DNA of 64,000 bases from Favolaschia claudopus. Lineage: Eukaryota > Basidiomycota > Agaricomycetes > Agaricales > Mycenaceae. The first letter of the stretch is position 1, and each line of letters starts with the position of its first letter. Where the stretch lies: contig JAWWNJ010000132.1 in assembly GCA_037176885.1 (NCBI GenBank), positions 124,001 through 188,000 of the forward strand. Direction: 5' to 3'. Position numbers and translations under genes: made by a program. Positions 1-9,513 of the stretch are shown one piece after another. Under the pieces are notes generated by a model. It made no database searches, was not told where the DNA came from, and saw only the letters and a program-made list of their open reading frames with translations.

Positions 1-1145
1 AGGCGTTGATAGCACCACCGGAAGGGTTGCCGCCAGTGACGGATTGACGGGATCACCAATGATGGCGTTCCGCGGGCTTCCGCCATTCAGTGATTCAACC
101 GTGAGAGTCATAATGGCTGACTTTCTACCGTTGGATCGACAAGCCAAGAGGCTGCCAAAGGTCCGCCGGGACACCCAAATACCAATATACCATCTCTCTA
201 CTCAATTGGATCGACATTGCTTACTCTGTACTATTTATGTGATGTATTTCTTGGCATTAGTATAAAAGGACCTGTATTTCTCGTTGAGCTGGAGGACATC
301 GCGCTCAGTCTACTAGACAGTGTTGGTGAACTCAGGCAGCAACGTAGAGGCATATATAAAGATATTGTCTACTCGTTTGTCTTAATAGAAATTGTGTTGA
401 AGTTCAGTTCAAGTGTGAATCTAAGCATCGTTTCGAGAGTGTTCACCCGCGGAGGCTTTGCTTTCGAGTAGCTTTGTCGTGGCCTTAGTGTGTAAAGAAC
501 TGCCTGCCTCTACTGCCCGCGGACTGCCTATCTCATTGTGAAGATACGTGTGCTCGAGAGTGAACTAGTATCTCCCTGAGTCTGAGGAAGAGTGGAACTG
601 TCCATCTGCTGAAGCATTGCGTTGGAACTGCTGGCGCATAACCGGAAGAGATCTGATTAGTCCTCGTCTGAAAGGCTTGTGCTATATAAAGGAGTGTCAA
701 AGGTTCCTGGAATTTGGAGGTTCAGGTCTATAGCGTAACTGGCGCTATAAGAATTGTGCATTCTGCCGCGGAAACTGTCTGTGGCCATTGTTTCAATCTC
801 GCCCTGATATTCAACTTCGTTGGGTATCTTGTATCCTACTGTTTTATAGTTCCTATTTTTAGGAAAGGTCCGCGGACGGAATCACTTCCATCTACGGTGT
901 GTGAGAGCGTGTTTTGTGCAAGGCCCTTACTTGCAAGTCGACTTATATCCTCGTCACTGTGACATCTGGATTTCGGATCGAACCCCACGAACTCTTCGAG
1001 AGACATTTGAGTGTATCTTGTGGAGATATTTGTGTTGTAGTGTTGTGTGTGTTGGTTGATTGTGTTATATATATATTTTGGTGGTAGATTCTCTGCTGCG
1101 CTATATTTAGCACTTCAGTTGATATATTCAAGTGTCAGCGTTACA
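1..1145 (+). repeat. 5' LTR (3' 1145 bp only; start lies outside the window)
   Basis: This is identical to 13752-14896 except at two positions, and ends in CGTTACA at 1145. Several TATA-like stretches are present (around 352 and around 684), so it probably contains the RNA polymerase II promoter. The short ORFs inside it recur unchanged in the 3' LTR because the LTRs are nearly identical; I see no sign that they are genes. It carries five CCGCGG palindromes. Confidence 0.95.
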
Positions 1146-1147
1146 TC

Positions 1148-1165
1148 TGGAGCCCACCGCGAGGG
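1148..1165 (+). promoter_or_regulatory. Primer-binding site for minus-strand cDNA synthesis
   Basis: The 18 bases begin TGG, complementary to a tRNA CCA end, and lie two bases after the LTR end at 1145, the usual position. I cannot name the tRNA without a tRNA set. Confidence 0.75.
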
Positions 1166-1222
1166 GTTCGGTGGTAATTTGTTGATAAAACAAAACGCGT
1201 TGCTGTAGTTGGGAGAGTCTAG

Positions 1223-3109
1223 AGAAGGGACTTTCCTGGGTTGTCGAGAATTCCAGCCCAAACCTATCCTCGTACTAGAAAGACGTCGAGGAGAAGCAGA
1301 CACCAGCGTAGCCCGTCTCCATTAAATACAGGAGCAGGTTCCAGGAGTTTGCTAGAGCAAGCCAGGGTTGCCCTACAAGAACCCGCTCAAACGTCGACTT
1401 CAAGGAACAGTCTTATACCCGAGTCTGTAAATTGGGGACCATCGACGTCTGGCAGAAAACCGCGTAAGACAAAAAATTCCAGTACAGGACGGTCGTCTAG
1501 TTCGTCACCAGTTAAGAGAAGAAGGAGAGCGCGTTCCGCGGAAGTTATAAATACTTCTGCAGCATTACCCTTTGAGGGACACGCCACCTACTCGGACGGC
1601 GAGCTATCTGATCATTTGAATCAGACCATCGAGGCTATTTCGAACTCCGTAGCCAAGATAAACCCCCCACAAACAAACACTATGCCTACCTACGACGAGA
1701 TTGATAAGAGCAAGATCCCGGATATTTTTGGGAGACATAACCTGAAATTCGATGACGAAACAGGGGATTTGCCCAAGTATTTGGAAGGGATCGAGGATAT
1801 CATCGCGAAGCAAGGGAATCTTAGTGACCAGAGCAAGAAGTGGATAGCACACCACTATGCGAACAGTAAAGTGCAGAAAGAATGGCAGGCTTTGCCCACC
1901 TATACGAATGGAACGTATGAGGAATGGAAGGCGGAATTGATGGATGCTTATCCTGAAGTTCGTGCAGTAGAGAAAGGTTCCCGCGCGGGCTGGGCAGCCT
2001 TCTTGAAACAGTATGCAGACCGTCCGGTGAGAATAGACGAGGAAGTTGAATTTGCCAACTATTGTCGAAAGTTCCGCGGACGAGTGGCAGTGATGAATAA
2101 GGACCGGGAGATGCTTTCTAGGCGCGAGTTGGCGCAAGACTTTTTGAAAGGTATTCACCCTACCTTCAGGGAGACTCTTCGCAACATTGTGATAGCCAGA
2201 AGTCCGACGGAACTTACCTCGTATCAGCGAGCACAAGCTGAATATGAAGCTGTAGCTGCGAACAAAGGAAAGGCCTATAAACCGGCCTACACTCACCCTG
2301 ACGACTTGTACGAGTGGGGAGACTTTGAGGAAATATTGAAGTCGTTGATCAAAAGTAATGACTCTATTTTCTTCACAACTCCCTCGGATACAAAGAGGAA
2401 GGCTGTTCTATTTTCGGGTAGTTCAGAGGGTGGAGATGAAGCTGCCAAGTTGAAGGCTAGATTGGAGAAGCTTGAGGCTGATTCCAAGGCCAGAGAGGAG
2501 AAAATTCTCCAGTCGAATAAGGAGATTGAGGACAAAATGGAAAAGACCCTTGCCAATCATCTGGACAAGTTTACGACGGACCAAAAACAGGTCATGTCCA
2601 AGATGCATGAAGCCTTGACGAAAGGGACTTCCAATTATCCTAGTCGTCCTGCAGAAAGAAGAGAATACGGTGGTGACAGACCATCGTATGCACCGGATAG
2701 GCCGCCTCTTAGAGAAGGCAAGCCTACGGGCTGTTATTATTGTTGGGATCCTTCGCATTATGTTGCGGACTGCAAGCACAGAAGGGATGATATTACTGGG
2801 GGCCTGCTAATCCTGAAAGATGGGCGAATGTTCTTCTATGATGGAAAGGCTTTGCCGCGGGAACCCAAGAATAAGAGCTACATGACCAAAGTGCGGGATT
2901 ACTATAACAATCGTACTCAGGTGTATTATAACCAAGAGGCGTTTGAGTATTATTACGCTAGTGACCCTACTGCACCGTCCGCGGAGTCGTTTGCGAGTGA
3001 ATCCAGGGAAGAGTCAGACTCTCCTGCCACCGCGGATAGACTGGACAGGATCGAGGAGTCTGTTGCAAAGATAGCGCAGTTTATGGCGGCTCAGAAGGAT
3101 TTTCAGTGA
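1223..3109 (+). CDS. Gag-like capsid/nucleocapsid protein with CCHC zinc knuckle
   Basis: This is the structural protein of the retroelement, expected to form the particle that packages genomic RNA. The frame opens after a TAG at 1220-1222 and ends with TGA at 3107-3109. Near the C-terminus is a zinc knuckle of form CX2CX4HX4C (coding around 2739-2772; CYYCWDP...), the nucleic-acid-binding motif of Gag. A charged coiled-coil-like stretch precedes it (about 2440-2560). The N-terminal 150 residues are Ser/Arg/Pro-rich with a basic run (KRRRRAR), like a nuclear or RNA-binding tail. The first ATG in frame is at 1682, although the upstream 147 codons look coding. Either translation begins at a non-AUG codon or a spliced leader supplies the start. 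The next ORF begins six bases after the stop, in the -1 frame. Confidence 0.85.
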   Translation, partial: RRDFPGLSRIPAQTYPRTRKTSRRSRHQRSPSPLNTGAGSRSLLEQARVALQEPAQTSTSRNSLIPESVNWGPSTSGRKPRKTKNSSTGRSSSSSPVKRRRRARSAEVINTSAALPFEGHATYSDGELSDHLNQTIEAISNSVAKINPPQTNTMPTYDEIDKSKIPDIFGRHNLKFDDETGDLPKYLEGIEDIIAKQGNLSDQSKKWIAHHYANSKVQKEWQALPTYTNGTYEEWKAELMDAYPEVRAVEKGSRAGWAAFLKQYADRPVRIDEEVEFANYCRKFRGRVAVMNKDREMLSRRELAQDFLKGIHPTFRETLRNIVIARSPTELTSYQRAQAEYEAVAANKGKAYKPAYTHPDDLYEWGDFEEILKSLIKSNDSIFFTTPSDTKRKAVLFSGSSEGGDEAAKLKARLEKLEADSKAREEKILQSNKEIEDKMEKTLANHLDKFTTDQKQVMSKMHEALTKGTSNYPSRPAERREYGGDRPSYAPDRPPLREGKPTGCYYCWDPSHYVADCKHRRDDITGGLLILKDGRMFFYDGKALPREPKNKSYMTKVRDYYNNRTQVYYNQEAFEYYYASDPTAPSAESFASESREESDSPATADRLDRIEESVAKIAQFMAAQKDFQ

Positions 3110-3114
3110 TTCCG

Positions 3115-4491
3115 ATGAGGGAGACTCGCTCGCGGAAAGCTCCTGAGGATCCGAAAGCCAAAGACCGCGTTCCAGAAAAACAGAAAAACCAACAAAAAGA
3201 TACAGTAGCCGAGAAAGATAATGGGAAAGAGCCCATTAAGCCTGCAAGAGAGAATAGAGTTGAAGTGTTGATACCAAAGCGTGTTCCTCAACCTGCGAGG
3301 AAAGTCACCGTTGAAGAAGTCAGTGATTCTGAGGACGAGTCGGTTGAGGTCAGAAGGAAGAAAAGAGGAGAAGAACTTCCGTTCAAGGATGTGAAACCTC
3401 TGTCTGACCCTCCCGTACGACCCGCGTTCCCGCGAAAACCAGCAGAGGAGCAACATGGCCAAGGGTCATCAGGTTCACGAAGAACAAGAGTGCCTAAAGA
3501 TACTCAGCGGCGAGACAAAGCTACCACGGAGATCGCAGACGCTATTCGGGAAACTGTGATACCAGTCAAAATAGGCACATTGCTGGATAGTAACGAGATG
3601 CTCCGGAAAACTCTTGAGATTGGGGGTCCGCGGAAGAACAAAGCCAAATTCATGAAGACTACTTCTGGTGATATTGTTCCGAGCAAGGTGCACAATTTTG
3701 TCGTTCAACGGGTGCCTGAGGATGAAGACTCAGACTCTGAGAGCCCCGCGGATGACGAGAGTGAAGCAGAGGATAACGTTCGAGTTGAGACAACCACTTG
3801 TGAAGTTGTAGATGATGATGGAAAGACTGTGTCGGTGTTGATGTTTGACACGTTCCCTGAATTGGTTACCTCCAATGATCATGATTTACCGGAGGGAAGC
3901 GTTATTTGTGGGGACCCTGTCCTTCAATACTATGAGTCTCTACCAGAGGGAGAAAAAGCGAAAGCTGTTAAAGTCCCGGCCGCAGGCTCCTCTGCAAAGC
4001 TCAGATGCATTCATCCGTCGGTGAATGGCAAGTATGTGGAAGCCATTACGGATAGCGGCTCGCAGATTGTATCAATGAACGCTCAGTTGGCCAAGGAAAT
4101 TGGTTTAACTTGGAATACAAATATAGTCTGTGAGATGGTTGCTGCGAATAGCCAGATCCAGTCCACTTTGGGCTTGGCTATAAATGTGCCGTTTAATTTT
4201 GAAGGGATAGTGATGCACCTCCAAGTTCATATTATTGACGAGGTGCCTTATGAAGTTCTTTTGGGACGCCCCTTCGAAATTTTGTCAGAAGCTGTGTTTG
4301 CGAGCAAGAGAACCGGCGAAGTCGAGATCACAATTACGGATCCGCGCACGGGGAACAAAAATACCTTTGCAACCTCTCAGAGGGGGGTCAAAATAGATCG
4401 AGACACAGGAAAGCCAGTCCAGACAGCTCCCGCGGAGACCAAACGGGATTTTTGCAAGTCTTCGAGGAACTCAAAGATGGGGGAGAAGTAA
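3115..4491 (+). CDS. Retropepsin-like aspartic protease ORF
   Basis: This separate ORF encodes the polyprotein-processing protease. It is open from the TGA region of gag (non-ATG start possible at 3106) and the first ATG is at 3115. The catalytic motif DSGSQ (Asp codon near 4051; context ITDSGSQIV) is followed by the hydrophobic-Gly block VLLGRPF, the two hallmarks of retropepsins. The N-terminal two thirds are acidic and basic low-complexity sequence without recognisable fold. It ends with TAA at 4489-4491, and the last A of this stop is the first base of the pol ATG, a TAATG overlap. Pepsin-like activity would require a dimer, as in other retroviral-type proteases. The separation of protease from pol by a stop-start overlap is unusual for Gypsy elements, which more often fuse them. 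Confidence 0.85.
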   Translation: MRETRSRKAPEDPKAKDRVPEKQKNQQKDTVAEKDNGKEPIKPARENRVEVLIPKRVPQPARKVTVEEVSDSEDESVEVRRKKRGEELPFKDVKPLSDPPVRPAFPRKPAEEQHGQGSSGSRRTRVPKDTQRRDKATTEIADAIRETVIPVKIGTLLDSNEMLRKTLEIGGPRKNKAKFMKTTSGDIVPSKVHNFVVQRVPEDEDSDSESPADDESEAEDNVRVETTTCEVVDDDGKTVSVLMFDTFPELVTSNDHDLPEGSVICGDPVLQYYESLPEGEKAKAVKVPAAGSSAKLRCIHPSVNGKYVEAITDSGSQIVSMNAQLAKEIGLTWNTNIVCEMVAANSQIQSTLGLAINVPFNFEGIVMHLQVHIIDEVPYEVLLGRPFEILSEAVFASKRTGEVEITITDPRTGNKNTFATSQRGVKIDRDTGKPVQTAPAETKRDFCKSSRNSKMGEK

Positions 4492-7400
4492 TGGCCGCGT
4501 TTGAGTACAACGACCATGGGGAGTTGGTGTGCACAGGATATGGTTTACCGAAAGACGGGGATGTTGTTACGCAGGATGACAGGACGATGGCGTATTTATT
4601 GGCGTCTAGAGACGCATTTGCAGGAGATAAGAATGCTAGTGTATTGTTGAATCAATACGCGGGGCAGGTAGAGAAAGATAAAGGCACAGATGTCTTCTTG
4701 TTCACGGAATCTGGAAGCCCGGGAAGCCCGAGAAAATCGAACCGTGGAAAGCATGCACCTAATCCGGGTGATAGCTCGGCTAAGTCTGCGTTTGCCTACA
4801 TGGAGCGAGATTCCCGCGTGAATGATGATAAAAATAGTTCCGCGGAGGCGGCGGACCGTGCGCCGAAAGTGAACCGAAGAAAGCGAAAATACAAGAAGAA
4901 AAAGAAGAAGAAGAAGTCTAAGAAGACTTCGAAGGCAGAGGGAGCTAAGACATTCCCTGCTGCGAAGGGGAAGCTGAATTTTGAAGTACCGGTGCCGGAA
5001 GTACCAAGAGAGCAATTTATTTTTGGAAATTTGGGCATCTCTATGGGAAAACAGCGAGTATTTGCTACTAAGAAGTACAAACCGGTCGCGGAAAAGATTA
5101 AGCCTATCCTTGGAAAAGTGGATGAGAAGTTCAGGATTGTGCGGAATATCACGGGGGATCCTTTGAAGGATATGCCAAAAATAGAAACGGATATTCCTGA
5201 GATTCACCCAGTAGGAAGATATACCGCGGAGCGAATGGAGGCATTTGAAAAGACTCATAACACTGGGTTCTTATTGCCTGAAGAGATGAAGTTGCTTCAT
5301 CATTTTATGATGTTGCATAACGAGCATTTCGCCTGGGAAGAGGATGAGCGAGGGCAATTCAAACATGAATATTTTCCGCCCGTTGATATGCCTGTGGTAC
5401 CACATACACCATGGGTATGCTCGCAAATTCCAATTCCACCTGGACATTTTGAAGAGTTCTGCCGCATCATCAAGTCAAAATTAGATGCTGGGGTGTATGA
5501 ACCGTCCAACTCGTCCTACAGGTCACCTATTTTTGCGGTGATAAAGAAAGATGGAAAGTCATTGAGAATTGTACACGCGTTAGAGAGGTTGAATGAGGTT
5601 ACAATTCAACACTCTGGGGTACCTCCAGCCACGGAGAAACTAGCAGAACATTTTGCTGGTCGAGCGTGCGGAGCTTCGTTGGATATGTTTGTCGGATATG
5701 ATAACAGGGACTTAGCGGAATCTTCAAGGGATTATACAACCTTCCAGACGCCGTTTGGGGCACTGAGGTTAGTAAAATTACCGATGGGATGGACCAATTC
5801 TGTTCCCGTGTTTCACGAGGACGTTTGTACCATCTTGAGAGATGAAATGCCGCATGTAACAATCCCTTACATAGACGATGTGCCTGTCCGCGGGGGACCT
5901 ACGAGGTACGAGACAAAAGATGGCGATTGGGAAAGGATTGCTGCGAATCCTGGAATTAGAAGATTTATCTGGGAACACCTCGAGAATTTAAATCGAGTTG
6001 TGACTAGAATGGCTTATGCAGGAGGAACTTTTTCAGGGAAGAAGTTGGTCCTCTGTGCGGATGAGTTTGAAGTTGTAGGGCATATTTGCTCTTACCGCGG
6101 AAGAATTCCCGATCCTAAGAGGGTGGACGTTATTAATAACTGGGGTTCCTGTGACTCTTTCACGCAAGTGAAGGCGTACTTGGGCACGGTTGGGGTTCTG
6201 AGGAGCTTTATTGAAGGGTACGGCGACATTGTTGCACCTATCAATGAGTTAACAAAGAAAGACATTCCCTTTGTATGGACCGCGGACTGTGATGAGGCGC
6301 AGGCCAAAATTAGAGAAAGGTTGAAAAACTGCCCAGCTTTAAAGCCCCTGCGGTACGACTGGGATTCGGACATAGTAATTCAAGTGGATACTTCATGGAG
6401 AGCTGTAGGAATTATTATCTACCAGCTAGACCCAGATGATCCTAAGAAGAAATACTTTGCACGATTTGCGAGTATAACGTTAGGGAAGACCGAGGCGAAC
6501 TATTCGCAACCTAAACGAGAATTGTACGGGTTGATGAGAGCTCTAGAGGCCATGTATTATTGGATTTTCGGAGCAAGGAAGCTTGTGGTTGAAACCGACG
6601 CGTTATACATCAAGGGCATGTTGAAAAACCCTGGAATGGGCCCCAACGCCACGATTAACCGCTGGATTGAAAAGATCTTGATGTTCCATTTTAAGCTGAA
6701 GCATGTTCCTGGTGAAAAGTTTGCACCCGACGGGTTATCAAGGAGAGATCCTTTCCCTGGGGATGAACAATTCAAAAATTCGGAAGAGGGTTATGACCAA
6801 AATGAACCTCCCGAGGACCATGAGGACGTTTCCGCGGAAGGCCTACAGCCGTTGGAATTCGAGGACTTTAAACACCTTATTGATACCAGAGGTGGATATT
6901 TCCAGTCGGAGGAGGAACAGCCAGAAATTGTGGACGTTGATGCAGTTTGTATGGATGATTTCCAACGTGATTGCGAGAGTGCCAGAATGACTGAAGCTAA
7001 TCTGGCAAGAGCACGCAGAGAAGCGTATTCGAAGGAGAATAAGCAGATCCCTGAGTATATTTTAATGACGGAGCCTCTGATTCCAAATTTAGAATTGAAA
7101 TGGGATGAGTCGAAGCGAGAGCCTTACGATGAAGAGCATCGTTCGGATTGGATGAAAAAGCGAGATGCAAAATTACCATTGGTAAAGGAATGGCTAGCGG
7201 ACCCTATGAAAAGGCCCGCGGGAATGAATGATGATGCAGAGTATAGAAGTTTTATGCGCTTCGCCTCGCATTTCTTTTTGAAAGGGGGGAGGATGTATAA
7301 GAAATCTTTTGGCACTGCGAATCAATTAGTTGTTGACAAAGAACACCGCATGTACATGATGAAGGCTGCTCACGACAGTCTGGGTCACCGCGGAAGTTAT

Positions 7401-8324
7401 GCAACTAGAGAATTGATTACGCTGCGATTCTGGTGGCCAGGAATAGAAGCAGATGTCTTTTGGTACATTGCGTCTTGCGACGCTTGCCAAAACCGACAAC
7501 ATACACTGTTGAAAGTCCCGCCAGTTTTGACCCATACTCCAAGTCTATTTCAGGTCATCCATACCGATGTAATGGTAATGGGGCAAGTGTCCAATAAATG
7601 TGGACTAGTTGTTGATGCGAGAGACTCTTTGAGTTCTTGGTTAGAAGCGAGACCGCTTGTGAGAGACACGGCTCACGCAATTGGAATGTTCCTATTTGAA
7701 GAAATCATTTGCCGTTGGGGTTGCCCAAAGCAGATTGTAACGGATAATGCGGGGCAGTTCAAGAAAGCTGTGGAATGGTTGAAACAGAAATACGGAATAC
7801 CAAATATTCAGATTTCACCGTACAACTCTCAAGCGAACGGGAAGATTGAAAGTGGACACTTCCAAATGCGTCAGGCATTGTTCAAAGCGACTGGCAAGAA
7901 CCCATCCAAATGGTTTTGGTTCTTCCATGTTATGCTTTGGTCAGACAGAGTAACGGTTAGAAAAGGATTAGGTTGTTCACCTTATTTTGCGGTCACTGGA
8001 GCGCATCCAATTCTACCGTTGGATATTGAGGAAGCTACTTGGTTGGTTGAAATACCAGGTCGAGTGTTGACGACCGGGGAACTGATAGGGCTAAGAGCCA
8101 GAGCTTTAGCAAAGCATGTTGCCCATGTCGAACACATGAGGAAGCGTGTAGATCATGCTAAAATGGTTCAAGTCCGTAAACTCGAACGGTACAATGAACA
8201 TACGATTAAAAACTATGATTTCAAACCGGGAGATCTGGTTCTCGTGCGCCACACTGAAGTAGGAGTTCTTCGCCTTGGGGCCTTTGCCCTAATAAAACGA
8301 TGTTATAAAAATAGAACAAAGTGA
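4491..8324 (+). CDS. Pol polyprotein: reverse transcriptase, RNase H, integrase (C-terminus displaced)
   Basis: This is the enzyme polyprotein for cDNA synthesis and insertion. The ATG at 4491 overlaps the protease stop, although the frame is open from upstream. Domains in order: a lysine-rich run (about 4885-4935), a candidate nuclear localisation signal; RT with the YxDD catalytic box as YIDD (5868-5879); RNase H with VDTSW and a KRELYGL block; the integrase HHCC zinc finger (HDSLGH...CDACQ); and the catalytic core with D (near 7564), D (in VTDNAGQF, near 7741) and E (near 7846). After the motif FKPGDLVLVRHTEV the sequence stops resembling integrase and becomes the reverse complement of an antisense gene, so the usual GPY/F module is missing. 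A likely displaced C-terminus is at 9383-9502. Catalytic residues are intact, so the enzyme may still work. Confidence 0.92.
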   Translation: MAAFEYNDHGELVCTGYGLPKDGDVVTQDDRTMAYLLASRDAFAGDKNASVLLNQYAGQVEKDKGTDVFLFTESGSPGSPRKSNRGKHAPNPGDSSAKSAFAYMERDSRVNDDKNSSAEAADRAPKVNRRKRKYKKKKKKKKSKKTSKAEGAKTFPAAKGKLNFEVPVPEVPREQFIFGNLGISMGKQRVFATKKYKPVAEKIKPILGKVDEKFRIVRNITGDPLKDMPKIETDIPEIHPVGRYTAERMEAFEKTHNTGFLLPEEMKLLHHFMMLHNEHFAWEEDERGQFKHEYFPPVDMPVVPHTPWVCSQIPIPPGHFEEFCRIIKSKLDAGVYEPSNSSYRSPIFAVIKKDGKSLRIVHALERLNEVTIQHSGVPPATEKLAEHFAGRACGASLDMFVGYDNRDLAESSRDYTTFQTPFGALRLVKLPMGWTNSVPVFHEDVCTILRDEMPHVTIPYIDDVPVRGGPTRYETKDGDWERIAANPGIRRFIWEHLENLNRVVTRMAYAGGTFSGKKLVLCADEFEVVGHICSYRGRIPDPKRVDVINNWGSCDSFTQVKAYLGTVGVLRSFIEGYGDIVAPINELTKKDIPFVWTADCDEAQAKIRERLKNCPALKPLRYDWDSDIVIQVDTSWRAVGIIIYQLDPDDPKKKYFARFASITLGKTEANYSQPKRELYGLMRALEAMYYWIFGARKLVVETDALYIKGMLKNPGMGPNATINRWIEKILMFHFKLKHVPGEKFAPDGLSRRDPFPGDEQFKNSEEGYDQNEPPEDHEDVSAEGLQPLEFEDFKHLIDTRGGYFQSEEEQPEIVDVDAVCMDDFQRDCESARMTEANLARARREAYSKENKQIPEYILMTEPLIPNLELKWDESKREPYDEEHRSDWMKKRDAKLPLVKEWLADPMKRPAGMNDDAEYRSFMRFASHFFLKGGRMYKKSFGTANQLVVDKEHRMYMMKAAHDSLGHRGSYATRELITLRFWWPGIEADVFWYIASCDACQNRQHTLLKVPPVLTHTPSLFQVIHTDVMVMGQVSNKCGLVVDARDSLSSWLEARPLVRDTAHAIGMFLFEEIICRWGCPKQIVTDNAGQFKKAVEWLKQKYGIPNIQISPYNSQANGKIESGHFQMRQALFKATGKNPSKWFWFFHVMLWSDRVTVRKGLGCSPYFAVTGAHPILPLDIEEATWLVEIPGRVLTTGELIGLRARALAKHVAHVEHMRKRVDHAKMVQVRKLERYNEHTIKNYDFKPGDLVLVRHTEVGVLRLGAFALIKRCYKNRTK

Positions 8325-9317
8325 AAAGGCGAACGCACAGGAACTTTACGAACATTTTTGAACATGTCCTCTGGAACGGGATCGTCAATGATGCGCACGG
8401 ATTTGCCGTCGTCTTGAGGAGCCTTACCGGCAGGGATACCGTCCTTGGGTTTGACAGGGCAGTTGTCCTGGCCGTGCTGGTGAGAAGAGCAAGACGAACA
8501 AACGGAAATCTGGGTGAATGAAGAGGAAAGTGCAGAGGGATAAAAATAGACGCACAGTGTCGTTCTTGACCTTGGGCGCACTATTCTTCTGGAAGGAGAG
8601 ACCAGGGGGCAAAGAGGAGCCTCCTGCGCGATAGTTGGCTCCCATGGCAGCGATATAGAGAGGGTTGATTCTACCTTCGTCCTTGTCGAGATCCATCTGG
8701 AGTTGGTTAATACCGTAGATAATCTTCGTAACGTCTGAGGAATACCTGATCAGCGACGGAAGCTTCCTCCGCGGAGTCGTCGTCCCCGGAATCGTCGATG
8801 ACTTCAACAGACTTACCCTGCATTATAGAGGACAGTTCAGGACCAGGAGGCATGCGACGAACACGAGAAAGCACCTGTTGAACTTGAGCCTTAGCACGGT
8901 GGCCCTTGATGGCTGCCGCGGCCTTGTCGCGCTTGCTATTCTTGGCGTTGTGGTAGTTGTTGAGCATGCGGTCGATAGCGCCAAGCTGGGAAGTAGGGAT
9001 CTTGAACTTGGAGATCTTGTACTCGTCCCTCATAGCGTTGGAGGCGGCAGTAAGAGCATTGACGACCTTCTCGTTGGAGGGGTGCTGAAGGGACTGAGCG
9101 AATAGCTTGAAGTCCGACTAAAAATAGAACAGAGTCAGCGCGGAAAGCGCTTGGGCATGCAAAAATATGGACGAACCGCCGCGGCTGCGAACGTGCTGAG
9201 CGTAGAGTGAATGACAGCCGCAGGGAGAGAGTCTCTGAGGGCAAGGACCCGTTGAAAGTCGCGTTCAGCTTCAAGGATAAGGTTGGACGCTTCGATGAGC
9301 GCAGAGCGTGGTGCCAT
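8106..9317 (-). CDS. Antisense gene 1: spliced CCHC zinc-knuckle protein inside the retroelement
   Basis: The ATG is at 9317 (MAPRSALIEASN). Exon 1 is 9317-9177 and the intron 9176-9118 (GTTCGT...TTTTAG, 59 bp). Exon 2 runs from 9117 through LGAIDRMLNNYHNAK and an acidic tract. Near 8745 the reading frame must change to continue as SDVTKIIYGINQLQMD; this is a one-base frameshift or a very small unrecognised intron. A second intron is 8555-8510 (46 bp) and a third 8338-8289 (50 bp), both in phase 0. The exon between them encodes CX2CX4HX4C (VCSSCSSHQHGQDNC), a retroviral-type zinc knuckle. The last exon runs into the reverse strand of pol as far as TAA at 8108-8106. Function is unknown; nucleic-acid binding is suggested by the knuckle. 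The region 9318-9380 should hold its promoter. Confidence 0.65.
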
Positions 9318-9382
9318 GGCATGCGATGAGGGCCTGTAGGCGACGAAGAAATGAGCAGAGACCAGAAGTCAATTTATAGTTT

Positions 9383-9502
9383 TTTGACTATGACAGCTTG
9401 GTTAAATTATTAAGGACTGGCTACGATCGTAGAAACGAGCCAAGGCTGTTGGTTGCACCTCTAACTGAATTGAATATGCGAGGACGCATCTTTTTTCTTT
9501 AG
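9383..9502 (+). pseudogene. Candidate displaced C-terminal segment of pol (39 codons)
   Basis: An open stretch of 39 codons begins FDYDSLVKLL and ends RGRIFFL, followed by TAG and at once by a polypurine tract. Its charged character (TGYDRRNEPRL) and position directly before a PPT are what is expected for the end of a Gypsy pol. In this view the 1.1 kb holding antisense gene 1 was inserted into, or replaced part of, pol. The frame is closed by TAG at 9377-9379, so it cannot be read alone from an upstream ATG. The link to pol is my inference from composition and position. Confidence 0.45.
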
Positions 9503-9513
9503 TGAGGGGGAGA
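9498..9513 (+). promoter_or_regulatory. Internal polypurine tract, near copy of the LTR-adjacent PPT
   Basis: TTTAGTGAGGGGGAGA matches the tract before the 3' LTR (TTTAGTGAAGGGGAGA) at 15 of 16 positions. It lies just after the candidate pol stop codon, the place where a PPT is normally found in a Gypsy element without extra genes. It may be a second plus-strand primer site or the ancestral one. Confidence 0.55.

Noticed and set aside
44..962. ORFs of 73, 84 and 82 codons in the LTR, repeated at 13672-14713
   Set aside because: They recur only because the two LTRs are nearly identical; they have no motif or start context and lie in the promoter/leader region.
4596..5258. 220-codon minus ORF under pol
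   Set aside because: It is the mirror of well-supported pol codons, has no splice sites or domain, and is not like the two real antisense genes.
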